From: Scandinavium sp036495715
GTDB lineage: Bacteria > Pseudomonadota > Gammaproteobacteria > Enterobacterales > Enterobacteriaceae
Assembly: GCA_036495715.1 (NCBI GenBank)
Contig: DASXML010000083.1
Span: 54,378-118,377, forward strand
Reading direction: 5' to 3'
Length of the DNA stretch: 64,000 bases
The notes below the pieces were generated by a model. The model searched no databases. It worked only from the letters and a program-made list of their open reading frames with translations, and was not told where the DNA came from. Of the stretch, positions 16,740 through 25,180 are shown in pieces; within the stretch, counting starts at the first letter, position 1, and every line of letters begins with the position of its first letter. A program made the position numbers and the translations under genes.

Positions 16740-16824
16740 GCCCGGTGGCGCTAACGCTTACCGGGCCTACCAAACCAAAGATTCAATGACCAATGTAGGC
16801 CCGGCAAGCATCACGCCGCCGGGC
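16740..16824. repeat. Pair of convergent REP elements (BIME)
   Basis: GCCCGGTGGCG...CCGGGCCTAC (16740-16770) and GTAGGCCCGGC...GCCGCCGGGC (16795-16824) are inverted relative to each other between the convergent emrB-like and aldB genes. The REP cores match those in the RAYT-linked array, so they are probable products of the same enzyme. The second palindrome runs into ATTTTTC and may also terminate emrB-like transcription. Confidence 0.85.
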
Positions 16825-16832
16825 ATTTTTCG

Positions 16833-18371
16833 TCAGAACAACCCTAACGGTTTATCGGAGTAACTCACCAGCAGGCATTTGGTTTGCTGGTAATGGTCGA
16901 GCATCATCTTGTGGGTTTCACGGCCGATCCCCGACTGTTTATAACCACCAAATGCCGCGTGCGCAGGGTAAGCGTGATAGCAGTTGGTCCACACCCGTCC
17001 GGCCTGAATGCCACGACCCATTTTATACGCCAGATTACCGTTACGACTCCACACACCCGCGCCTAATCCGTATTGGGTGTCGTTGGCGAGTGTCAGCGCC
17101 TCTTCCATCGTTTTAAATGTCGTCACCGACAGCACCGGGCCGAAGATTTCCTCCTGGAACACCCGCATGTTGTTTTTGCCGAACAGAATGGTCGGCTCCA
17201 GGTAATAACCGTCCTTCAGGTCACCGTCGAGCATTTTGCGCCGCCCGCCGGTCAGCACATCTGCGCCCTCTTTCTTGCCGATATCGATGTAGTTAAGGAT
17301 AGTTTCCATCTGCCCGCTGGACACCTGCGCGCCCATTTGCGTCACACTGTCGAGCGGGTTACCGCTGCGGATGCTTTCCACCCGACGAATGGCGCGTTCC
17401 ATAAAGCGGTCGTATATCGACTCATGGACTAATGCGCGGCTTGGGCAGGTACAGACTTCGCCCTGATTGAAAGCAAACAACGCCAGTCCTTCCAGCGCTT
17501 TTTCAAAGAAGGCATCTTCTTCATCCATTACGTCGGCAAAGAAGATGTTTGGCGATTTACCGCCGAGTTCCAGCGTGACTGGAATGATGTTCTGCGTGGC
17601 GTACTGCATGATTTGCTGGCCGACTTCTGTCGAACCGGTGAAGGCCACTTTGGCGATGCGTTTTGAGGTCGCCAGATATTCACCGATTTCACCGCCCGCG
17701 CCGTTAACCACGTTCACCACCCCTGGCGGCAGCAAATCGCCGATGATTTCCATCAGCATCAGCACCGACAGCGGTGTCAGACGCGCGGGTTTGAGTACCA
17801 CGCAGTTCCCAGCGGCCAGCGCCGGTGCCATTTTCCAGCTCGCCATCAGCAGCGGGAAATTCCACGGAATGATTTGCCCGACCACACCCAACGGCTCGTG
17901 GAAATGATAGGCCACCGTGTCGCTGTCCACTTCGCTGATCCCACCTTCCTGGGCGCGAATGCAGGAGGCAAAATAACGGAAGTGATCGATAGCGAGCGGC
18001 ACATCGGCAGCAGTCGTTTCACGGATCGGTTTACCGTTGTCCCAGGTTTCTGCCGCCGCCAGCAAATCAATGTTTTGCTCCATTCGATCGGCGATTTTCA
18101 ACAGCACCGCCGCCCTGTCCTGCACTGACGTTTGCGCCCATTTATCTTTGATTTTGTGCGCCGCGTCGAGCGCCAAATCGATGTCTCTTGAGCCGGATGA
18201 CGCCACTTCGCACAGCAGTTGGCCGGTCACCGGCGTCAGATTTTTGTAATACTCGCCGTCCGCCGGAGCGACCCAGTTGCCGCCGATAAAGTTGTCATAA
18301 CGCGCTTTAAGCTTGAGGGGATAACCATAAACGCCGGGCTGGATGCCCGTAGAGGGAGGATTGTTGGTCAT
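16833..18371 (-). CDS. aldB: Aldehyde dehydrogenase B
   Basis: 512 residues from the ATG at 18371 (MTNNPPSTGIQPG), with AAGGAGATGATA immediately upstream; the length equals E. coli AldB. The NAD(P)+-dependent aldehyde dehydrogenase fold is clear: PWNFPLLMASWK, FTGSTEVGQQI, the general-base motif LELGGKSPNIF, and the nucleophile region NQGEVCTCPSRAL. AldB oxidises acetaldehyde and other aldehydes in the cytoplasm and in E. coli is expressed in stationary phase under RpoS, CRP and Fis. In E. coli the next gene is yiaY; here that position holds an unrelated small secreted protein. The 464 bases upstream (18372-18835) contain no other gene that I can support. Confidence 0.97.
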   Translation of the reverse strand: MTNNPPSTGIQPGVYGYPLKLKARYDNFIGGNWVAPADGEYYKNLTPVTGQLLCEVASSGSRDIDLALDAAHKIKDKWAQTSVQDRAAVLLKIADRMEQNIDLLAAAETWDNGKPIRETTAADVPLAIDHFRYFASCIRAQEGGISEVDSDTVAYHFHEPLGVVGQIIPWNFPLLMASWKMAPALAAGNCVVLKPARLTPLSVLMLMEIIGDLLPPGVVNVVNGAGGEIGEYLATSKRIAKVAFTGSTEVGQQIMQYATQNIIPVTLELGGKSPNIFFADVMDEEDAFFEKALEGLALFAFNQGEVCTCPSRALVHESIYDRFMERAIRRVESIRSGNPLDSVTQMGAQVSSGQMETILNYIDIGKKEGADVLTGGRRKMLDGDLKDGYYLEPTILFGKNNMRVFQEEIFGPVLSVTTFKTMEEALTLANDTQYGLGAGVWSRNGNLAYKMGRGIQAGRVWTNCYHAYPAHAAFGGYKQSGIGRETHKMMLDHYQQTKCLLVSYSDKPLGLF

Positions 18372-18835
18372 TATCATCTCCTTGCAGTAGGGTACTCTGT
18401 AAGGGTAGACGGGGCTGTTGATTTCTTCACCCGTCAAGCGCGTCTTCCCCCAATCGCTCGTCGAGGTGAAAAGTGTAAGAGATTCATTACAGTGCGCGAC
18501 AATTTTCCCGGAATTGGCCAGGTGACATCCAATAAATATGAAGAAAATAAGAATAGATGTAAGTCAGATGAATATTTAAATTAAAACAAGAAGTGCCTGT
18601 TAATATTAACCGCATTCGTTTACTAATAAGGTAAGCACCTCAATAAGGACGTTAACGACTTTATAGAAAATGACGATAAATCATATTGAGAGCACCTATC
18701 TGATCAAGGATGATAACGCTTTGCTCGTAATGTAAATATGAAATCATCGTCCTTTCATGCTGCCAATTATATCTGGTGTATTCAAAACAATGCTCTGAGT
18801 TAATAATGCCAGAGCAACAATATAGAGATAATACT

Positions 18836-19132
18836 TTGAAAAAAATTATTCTGACTTTAGCGCTCGCAACGATGACTCTCCCAGCCATTGCCGGTTATCA
18901 CCCGGTTGCACGCGCCACCGTTGTCGCGACATCCGACCATCCTGTTGCGATGGCCACTGCGACCAGCGGTCACGGTAACCATCCTGTAGCCCGTGGCGTC
19001 GCTGTGGCGAATGCTGACCACCCTGTTGCAGTTGCTGCTGCGACCGGTAACGGCTACCACCCAGTGGCCCGTGCCACTGTAGTCGCTAACTCCGACCACC
19101 CTGTTGCGGCTGCTGTTGTTACCGGTCATTGA
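18836..19132 (+). CDS. Small secreted protein with HPVA repeats
   Basis: 98 residues if translation starts at TTG 18836, which gives a textbook Sec signal peptide (KKIILTLALATMTLPAIAG, cleavage near residue 20) with GAGATAA upstream; an in-frame ATG at 18806 would add 10 residues. The mature part is about 78 residues and consists almost only of a repeat: HPVA occurs six times, spaced by 10-14 residues, as (Y/D/N)HPVA followed by an Ala/Val/Thr-rich stretch. There is no Cys and almost no charge apart from His and Asp. The repeat could form a short beta solenoid or bind metal through its histidines, but both ideas are speculation. I do not recognise the family. An inverted repeat GCTCTG/CAGAGC (18792-18815) lies in the leader and a terminator follows the stop. 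Confidence 0.72.
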   Translation: MKKIILTLALATMTLPAIAGYHPVARATVVATSDHPVAMATATSGHGNHPVARGVAVANADHPVAVAAATGNGYHPVARATVVANSDHPVAAAVVTGH

Positions 19133-19138
19133 TCGTTT

Positions 19139-19164
19139 CCCCGGCTTTTTGACCGGGGATCTTT
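19139..19164 (+). terminator. Terminator after the HPVA-repeat gene
   Basis: CCCCGG (19139-19144) and CCGGGG (19153-19158) form a 6-bp stem with an 8-base loop, followed by ATCTTTCTCT. The T run is imperfect. It lies between the convergent HPVA-repeat and selB genes. Confidence 0.55.
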
Positions 19165-19182
19165 CTCTATTTGAAAAACACG

Positions 19183-21042
19183 TCACAGAGTGCTTTTATC
19201 CGGCTGCGGAAACAGCGTCGCATCACGTAAAAGGTGATCGTTACCGCGACGACGGGTAAAGCCAATACGATCGAAATATTCGAGAATTTGGATCGCCAGT
19301 TTACGCCCGACATTCAGACTGTCGCGGAAATCGGCGGCACAGGTTGAGCCTTTCGCGCTGTCGAGTTCACGAATCAACCCAGCAAACTGCACAATCCTGT
19401 CGTTGCGGTAATAACGGTCTTTAACAATCGCGGTGATCATCCCTTGCTGCGCTGCCTGTCTCAGCGAGACACGCATCGTCTGTTCGTCAGCCCCCACCTG
19501 CTGCGCTACATCACGTACCCACCACGGCTCATCGCCAAACATCGACTGCACTTTTTGCCACAGCGCCGCCTGTTCCTCGGTGAATCCGGCTTTATGATCG
19601 GGCAAATGCAGCCAGCCGTGATGACTGCCAATCGCACCCGACGCACGCATTTGCTCCAGCAGCGTTAACACGAGCGCTTCGTCTTCCATCGGCAGCGCAA
19701 TACGGCGTAGACGTTCACGCCCCGGGCCTGGCTCATCACGATGCTGATCGTGGTAAATCGCCAGCGCCGTGAGCAGCTTTTCCTGCCAGCGCGTCGTAAG
19801 ACTGGCGCTGAGAATGCTGTCGCCTGCTTTCAGTAAATCGGGCTGATGCGTCAGTTCTGCCAGACCCGCATCATTCAGCTGTCGCGCCCATCCAAGCTCA
19901 CTCAGACGAACCGCCTCGCGTTGCAGATGGCTATCCAGCGCCTGAGCATCATTCTCAGCAACGGCGAGTTTTGCCAGCCAGCCCAGATATTCCGGTTTAC
20001 GCTTGCCGCGACGCGGTGGATTGAGCGTAATCACCCGCGCTCCCGCCAGCGTGACGCGAGCAGAGATATCGCGGAGCACCAGACGGTCGTTATCCGCCAG
20101 CCACAGCGGCGTATCGAACACCAGTTCCGCCAGATTGTTTTCCAGCAATGACAAGCGCCCGGTGATGTGGCTCGCGGCGTGATGAATGTGCAGCGGCTGC
20201 CACTGGCTGAGTGCCGTGTGGCAGTGAAGCTCGACGATAACGCGTTCTGACGGCTCGTCAGGCTGTTGCGTCAGCAGCCAGTCACCGCGATTCAATTCTT
20301 CTTTTTGCGCATCACCGCTAATGTTCAGCGCGATACGCTGCCCGGCACGCGCCTGTTCCACCGACTGATTCTGCGCATGCAATCCACGCACGCGCATCGG
20401 TTTATCAACGCCCGTCAGCCACAGCGTGTCGCCGATATTCACTTCGCCGGACAGCGCGGTGCCGGTGACCACCAGCCCTGCGCCTTTGACGGTGAACGCC
20501 CGGTCAATCGCCAGGCGAAAGCGTTGATGCTCCACATGCTGACGTTCGGCGAGCTGTAAAAGATGGGCGCGCAATTCATCAATGCCCTGCATTTGCGTGG
20601 CGGCAGTTTCGAAAAGTGAAACGTCATCAAAGGCATATTCATGCAGAACGTCTAAGACTTGCTGGCGAACGTCGGCGATACGCGCGGTATCAACGCGATC
20701 GGTTTTGGTCAGTGCCACGGTCAGTGTCGGTTTGCCGGTTAGCTGCAAAATCGCCAGATGTTCACGCGTTTGCGCCATTACGCCATCGTCACAGGCCACC
20801 ACCAGCAGCGCATGATCGATACCGCCGACGCCCGCCAGCATATTGGCGAGAAATTTTTCGTGACCCGGCACGTCAATAAACCCCGGCACGCGCCCATCGG
20901 GCTGCGGCCAATAGGCATAACCCAGATCGATAGTCATGCCACGGGCTTTTTCTTCGGGCAGATGCGAGGCATTCACCCCGGTAATGGCCTGTAACAGCGT
21001 GGTTTTGCCGTGGTCAACGTGCCCGGCGGTGGCAATAATCAT
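19183..21042 (-). CDS. selB: Selenocysteine-specific elongation factor
   Basis: 619 residues (E. coli 614). The N-terminus has the GTPase P-loop GHVDHGKTTL (residues 7-16), then DVPGHEKF and a TKTD-type guanine specificity motif, followed by EF-Tu-like domains II-III and four C-terminal winged helices that bind the SECIS hairpin. SelB delivers Sec-tRNA(Sec) to UGA codons at the ribosome. The ATG overlaps the selA stop by 4 bases, so the two are translationally coupled. No selenoprotein gene or selC tRNA is in this window. Confidence 0.97.
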   Translation of the reverse strand: MIIATAGHVDHGKTTLLQAITGVNASHLPEEKARGMTIDLGYAYWPQPDGRVPGFIDVPGHEKFLANMLAGVGGIDHALLVVACDDGVMAQTREHLAILQLTGKPTLTVALTKTDRVDTARIADVRQQVLDVLHEYAFDDVSLFETAATQMQGIDELRAHLLQLAERQHVEHQRFRLAIDRAFTVKGAGLVVTGTALSGEVNIGDTLWLTGVDKPMRVRGLHAQNQSVEQARAGQRIALNISGDAQKEELNRGDWLLTQQPDEPSERVIVELHCHTALSQWQPLHIHHAASHITGRLSLLENNLAELVFDTPLWLADNDRLVLRDISARVTLAGARVITLNPPRRGKRKPEYLGWLAKLAVAENDAQALDSHLQREAVRLSELGWARQLNDAGLAELTHQPDLLKAGDSILSASLTTRWQEKLLTALAIYHDQHRDEPGPGRERLRRIALPMEDEALVLTLLEQMRASGAIGSHHGWLHLPDHKAGFTEEQAALWQKVQSMFGDEPWWVRDVAQQVGADEQTMRVSLRQAAQQGMITAIVKDRYYRNDRIVQFAGLIRELDSAKGSTCAADFRDSLNVGRKLAIQILEYFDRIGFTRRRGNDHLLRDATLFPQPDKSTL

Positions 21043-22427
21043 TTCAGCACACTCTCCAGAAAGCGCGGTTGATCCTCAAGACAACGTAAATCGAGCCACA
21101 GACGCCCGTCACCCATGCGCCCAAGCACCGGCGTGTCGAGGCATCGCCAGCGTTGGGCCAGCGCTTCGAGTGCCGCACCGCGTCCGTCTTTCGGCGTAAA
21201 TGTCAGCGCGTAAGAAGGCAACCGGTCTACCGGCAACGAACCGCTGCCAATCTGCGATAAACACGGCTCAAGCTGGACGGTAAATTCAGGGTAGTGCGCC
21301 TGTAGCGGAGCCAGCAGGCCTTCAGCATGCTCACGGATGTCGTCCTGCGAGCGAGTCAATAAACGCAGCGTCGGCAACGCCTGGGTTAATTTTTCCGGGT
21401 GCAGATAGAGGCGCAGGGTGGCTTCCAGCGCGGCTAATGTCATTTTGTCTGCACGCAATGCGCGCTTAAGAGGATGCGATTGCAGTTTTGCAATCAGCGC
21501 ACGCTTGCCAACGATAATCCCGGCCTGCGGGCCACCGAGTAATTTGTCGCCGGAGAAACTCACCAGGCTTACGCCGCTGGCAATCAATGCCTGCGGCATC
21601 GGCTCTTTCGGCAAACCGTACTGGCTCAAGTCCACCAGCGAACCGCTGCCTAAATCGGCGACAACGGGAATACCATGCTCTTGCCCGAGGGCCGCCAGTT
21701 CGGCTTCATCCACCGCTTTGGTGAACCCTTCTACGCTGTAGTTGCTGGTATGGACCTTCATCAGCAAACCGGTGCTGTCGTTGATAGCCTCGCGGTAATC
21801 ACGCGCGTGGGTGCGGTTGGTCGTGCCCACCTCATGCAGCACGCAGCCTGCCTGGCGCATCACATCGGGAATACGAAACGCGCCGCCAATTTCCACCAGC
21901 TCACCGCGTGAAACCACCACTTCTTTGCCGTTCGCCGTTGCCGCCAACATCAGCAGCACCGCAGCCGCATTGTTGTTGACGATGCACGCGTCTTCCGCGC
22001 CCGTCAGGCGGCAGAGCAAATCTGCCAGCGCGCGGTCACGATGCCCACGCCCTGCACCGTCGAGCGAATATTCCAGCGTCACCGGAGAACGCATCACCTG
22101 CGTTACCGCTTCCACGGCGGCTTGCGCCTGTAATGCACGGCCAAGATTGGTGTGCAACACGGTGCCAGTAAGGTTAAACACCGGGCGTAGCGGGCTTCGT
22201 GCATCTTCGGATAAACGCTCGGCTGTGGCCTGATTCCAGTCCTGACACCAGGCGGGCAGCGCGCCGCTATCACGGATCGCCACGCGGGCTTCATCCTGCA
22301 ACTGACGTAACACGTTCGCCACCTGGCTATGCCCGGCGTTAGCGATAAGCGTTGAAAATGCCGGATCGCGCAACAGGCGATCGGTGGCGGGAATTTGACT
22401 GAACAGCGAAGGGTTTTCGGTGGTCAT
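21039..22427 (-). CDS. selA: L-seryl-tRNA(Sec) selenium transferase
   Basis: 462 residues from the ATG at 22427 (MTTENPSLFSQIPATDRLL), one shorter than E. coli SelA; upstream in-frame sequence is not conserved. It is a PLP enzyme that converts Ser-tRNA(Sec) to Sec-tRNA(Sec) using selenophosphate, forming a large ring assembly. The PLP-lysine region SFSGDKLLGGPQAG and the segment HTNLGRAL are intact. It is the first gene of the selA-selB pair. A GC-rich imperfect hairpin (about 22446-22467) lies in its leader after yibF. Confidence 0.97.
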   Translation of the reverse strand: MTTENPSLFSQIPATDRLLRDPAFSTLIANAGHSQVANVLRQLQDEARVAIRDSGALPAWCQDWNQATAERLSEDARSPLRPVFNLTGTVLHTNLGRALQAQAAVEAVTQVMRSPVTLEYSLDGAGRGHRDRALADLLCRLTGAEDACIVNNNAAAVLLMLAATANGKEVVVSRGELVEIGGAFRIPDVMRQAGCVLHEVGTTNRTHARDYREAINDSTGLLMKVHTSNYSVEGFTKAVDEAELAALGQEHGIPVVADLGSGSLVDLSQYGLPKEPMPQALIASGVSLVSFSGDKLLGGPQAGIIVGKRALIAKLQSHPLKRALRADKMTLAALEATLRLYLHPEKLTQALPTLRLLTRSQDDIREHAEGLLAPLQAHYPEFTVQLEPCLSQIGSGSLPVDRLPSYALTFTPKDGRGAALEALAQRWRCLDTPVLGRMGDGRLWLDLRCLEDQPRFLESVLK

Positions 22428-22521
22428 GAGTAAGCCTGTGGTATGCCCCCTCCCGACGGGAGAGGGGAATCGACGTGCACGAATTGTACTGCGATTGCGG
22501 GTAGCGCGATATTGATTAGCG

Positions 22522-23130
22522 TTACGCTTTTGGCGGTTCTGTGCGGGCAAAACTGTCGCGCTGAAACAGCGTTTCCACCAGCTTCACCAGATGTGGGCGT
22601 GCGGCGCACCAGCCGGGAGAAATATGCCGGAAATTGAGATAGCCCACCGCACAAGCGACGGCGATGGTCGCCAGATTGAGTTGTTCGGCTTTCAGCGTGC
22701 CGTCGGCGACAAAGCCTTCCAGCGCATCCAGCCCACGGGTGATTTTTTCGCGTTGACGCAGCAGTTCTTCTGGCGACTGTTGTGCCGCCGGGCGCGCCAG
22801 TTCACGTACGATAAATAACCCTGCATCCATGATGCCGTCGGCAAGCGCTTCGAGCTGACGCATGTGCAACGCGGCTTTCGCCTCGCGCGGCACCATTGCA
22901 GGGGCAATATCCAGCAGTTCGATGTACTGCGCGATAATCGGTGAGTCATACCAACATTCACCGTCGCCGGTCACCAGCGCCGGTACTTTGCCGAGTGGAT
23001 TGTATTTGCCGACGCCGTTTTCGGCGTTGTACGGCATCTCGTTGATAAACTCGAAGGTTATCCCCTTTTCGAGCAGGATAACCGAAATTTTACGCACAAA
23101 CGGGCTGGTATAACTGCCGATCAGTTTCAT
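22522..23130 (-). CDS. yibF: Glutathione S-transferase-like protein YibF
   Basis: 202 residues, same length as E. coli YibF. The N-terminal thioredoxin-like domain (MKLIGSYTSPFVRKISVILLEKG) carries the Ser/Tyr-type glutathione site region and the cis-Pro loop GKVPALV, followed by an all-helical C-terminal domain. Its substrate is unknown in E. coli. It lies upstream of selA on the same strand, as in E. coli, but the rhsA/yibA block found beyond it in K-12 is missing here and yibH follows directly. Confidence 0.95.
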   Translation of the reverse strand: MKLIGSYTSPFVRKISVILLEKGITFEFINEMPYNAENGVGKYNPLGKVPALVTGDGECWYDSPIIAQYIELLDIAPAMVPREAKAALHMRQLEALADGIMDAGLFIVRELARPAAQQSPEELLRQREKITRGLDALEGFVADGTLKAEQLNLATIAVACAVGYLNFRHISPGWCAARPHLVKLVETLFQRDSFARTEPPKA

Positions 23131-23190
23131 CGCCTGCTCCCTATCTTGAACAAAAAGATCAGTATGGCGCAGGCCGGTTAAAAATTCAGG

Positions 23191-24327
23191 TTAATGATCG
23201 AGATACAGGTAGTGCATCCAGCTGGTCATGCGCAGCAACACTTTACGCATCACCGCCACGTGGCTGAAGTGATCGGAGTAGACCGCGACCTGCGCGAAAA
23301 TACCGTCCGGTAACGCTTCTACCTGCTCGTTGGGATCCAGCTCAATCAGCGCCTGAACGGCATCGGTGCCAGGCACGACCGTTAGCGACTGGAGCGTGCC
23401 CTGCGCCTGATACGACCCGCCGGGCACAATCGGAATAATGGTGGTCAGCTTGCCGACAAAAACTTGTCCGGGCAGCGCATTGAACACCACTTCTGCGACA
23501 TCACCAGGCTCCAGGCGTAATAAAGAGTTCTGGCGAAACTGCGCCACAATCTGGCGTTTTTGCTCGGGAATAAAGACCATCACCGGACGCAGCGGTATCG
23601 CGGCGGCATAAGTGCCAGGGCGAATGAGAACCTGCGTAGCATAGCCATCGCTGGGTGCGCGCACGACGGTTTGGTCGAGATTATAGCGAGCCTCCGTTAA
23701 CTGCGCGCGCAAACTGGCCACCTGCGATTGCTCGCCATTCACCATGCTGTCGAGTTGGCTTTGAACCTGCGTTTGTTGCGCGACGGATGATTTCACCACC
23801 GCATCCTGAGCCAAATAGTTTTGCCGCGCGTTGTCGATGTCGCTTGCCGAGAACGGGTTTACTTTCGCCTTACTGCCTTGCAGATAACGCTGATAATCTT
23901 TATACAATTTGTCGCGCTCGGCGCTGGCACGCTGGGTATTCGCCAGCGCTTCGCTTAATTGCCCTTTCATCGCCTCGGTATTGTGAACTGCCGTGACTAA
24001 ATCTGCCGCCAGTCTGTCAACGCGAGCCTGATAACGCGTGGGGTCAATTTTAAAAAGCACCTCACCTTTTTTAATCAGCGCGTTTTGTTTATTCGTCACT
24101 TCGCTGACGATACCCGTCACCTGCGGTGTTATCGCAATCGAGATCACCGCTTTTTGCGCTTGCGCGGTATACGGGTGGTTATAATTCATTAATAAGATAA
24201 GCCCGCTGACAATAAAGACGCCGCCCAGCGCCGCCGTGGGCACCGTCCATTTATTGACCGGAATTTTGAATATTTTAAATATCGCCCAGGCCAGCGCGAC
24301 GTAGGTCAGAATAATGAGTAAATCCAT
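23191..24327 (-). CDS. yibH: HlyD-family membrane fusion protein YibH
   Basis: 378 residues, equal to E. coli YibH. Two N-terminal hydrophobic segments (about 3-20 and 28-48) are followed by lipoyl halves (ISIAITPQVTGIVSEVTNKQ; VRAPSDGYATQVLIRPG) flanking a long coiled-coil hairpin (about 85-210) and a beta-barrel. It is the periplasmic adaptor half of a transport system whose partner is not evident; YibI, encoded 5 bases upstream, is a small membrane protein and may be part of it. Confidence 0.94.
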   Translation of the reverse strand: MDLLIILTYVALAWAIFKIFKIPVNKWTVPTAALGGVFIVSGLILLMNYNHPYTAQAQKAVISIAITPQVTGIVSEVTNKQNALIKKGEVLFKIDPTRYQARVDRLAADLVTAVHNTEAMKGQLSEALANTQRASAERDKLYKDYQRYLQGSKAKVNPFSASDIDNARQNYLAQDAVVKSSVAQQTQVQSQLDSMVNGEQSQVASLRAQLTEARYNLDQTVVRAPSDGYATQVLIRPGTYAAAIPLRPVMVFIPEQKRQIVAQFRQNSLLRLEPGDVAEVVFNALPGQVFVGKLTTIIPIVPGGSYQAQGTLQSLTVVPGTDAVQALIELDPNEQVEALPDGIFAQVAVYSDHFSHVAVMRKVLLRMTSWMHYLYLDH

Positions 24328-24332
24328 GATGT

Positions 24333-24656
24333 TTACTCCCCAGACGAGCGTTCAGTTTCAGCGATTTTCTGTTCAAGCTCCGTAACGCGCTGTTGCAACA
24401 GGATGAACGCGTCATGCTCGTTTTGCATACCCCAACCCCGCTCTGGGCGGTACAACGTGGCCCAAATCCATAAGAATGGCCAGATAACATGAAGCGTAAA
24501 AAGGCTCACCCAGCCCGCGACGTGAATGGCGTCGGCGTGAGGATGATTACGCGATTTGGCGATTAAGTAGGGAATGTCATGCAAAATAATGATCCCGTAA
24601 AAAATCACCAGGAAAACGAAAAGCAGTACACCCAACGCAAAATAATTAAGAAACAT
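24333..24656 (-). CDS. yibI: Inner-membrane protein YibI (DUF3302)
   Basis: 107 residues (E. coli about 120). Two transmembrane helices (about 4-26 and 47-68) with a conserved connecting segment HDIPYLIAKSRNHPHADAIH, followed by a C-terminal coiled coil (EHDAFILLQQRVTELEQKI). First gene of the yibI-yibH pair. DUF3302 proteins regularly accompany HlyD-type adaptors, which suggests a shared membrane complex of unknown substrate. Confidence 0.92.
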   Translation of the reverse strand: MFLNYFALGVLLFVFLVIFYGIIILHDIPYLIAKSRNHPHADAIHVAGWVSLFTLHVIWPFLWIWATLYRPERGWGMQNEHDAFILLQQRVTELEQKIAETERSSGE

Positions 24657-24860
24657 AGCCGCCTCGAAATTACGACACGCCCATCGGCACGCACTCCGTT
24701 AGGGATGCCTGAGTGATAACGCTAAATTTATCGTTAGTCGGTCATATTGCTATAACACAGAATCCATAAACTCGCCGTCCGTCTGAGAGGTTACTCAGTG
24801 ACAGTTAAAATCAGGAATAGGCGAGCGATCACAATTGGTCGCGTGCGGATGAAAATACTT

Positions 24861-24876
24861 TGTGACTTGAGTCACA
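24861..24876. promoter_or_regulatory. CRP site 1 upstream of mtlA
   Basis: TGTGACTTGAGTCACA is a perfect TGTGA-N6-TCACA CRP operator about 305 bases before mtlA. It is the first of four such sites between 24861 and 25037, in line with the several CRP sites known at E. coli mtlA. The wider gap 24657-25180 holds no gene. Confidence 0.85.
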
Positions 24877-24904
24877 CATCAACGACAAACAGCCAGCGAT
24901 AAAA

Positions 24905-24920
24905 TGTGATAAATGTCACA
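24905..24920. promoter_or_regulatory. CRP site 2 upstream of mtlA
   Basis: TGTGATAAATGTCACA has perfect half-sites. Its centre is 44 bases (about four helical turns) from CRP site 1. Confidence 0.85.
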
Positions 24921-24977
24921 TTAATCGCTCTGTAGAGGCGAATTTTCAGGCTTTGTTCTTTTTTTACACAGCCATTA

Positions 24978-24993
24978 TGTGATGAATATCACT
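24978..24993. promoter_or_regulatory. CRP site 3 upstream of mtlA
   Basis: TGTGATGAATATCACT matches nine of ten half-site positions. Its centre is 73 bases (about seven turns) from site 2. Confidence 0.75.
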
Positions 24994-25021
24994 TCAACTA
25001 CGCATCACCACCCCACATTAG

Positions 25022-25037
25022 CGTGATACAGCTCACA
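25022..25037. promoter_or_regulatory. CRP site 4 upstream of mtlA
   Basis: CGTGATACAGCTCACA matches nine of ten half-site positions and lies 44 bases from site 3. It is closest to the gene, so it is the most likely to contact RNA polymerase at the mtlA promoter. Confidence 0.72.
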
Positions 25038-25180
25038 TCAAAGGGCGCTAACTGGACAGTTGAACGATTCAGTGCCAGATTTCGCATTAACAACAGGGTC
25101 CGGCTACCTCTGCCGCCAATTAACAATAAACCTCGGGCGTTTAGCCTGCGTGACAGCAAACAAAAGAAGGGGTGTTTTTT

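Noticed and set aside
18661..18888. A 75-residue minus-strand frame overlapping the HPVA-repeat leader
   Set aside because: No Shine-Dalgarno and no signal or domain; its C-terminal part lies in AT-rich promoter-like DNA.
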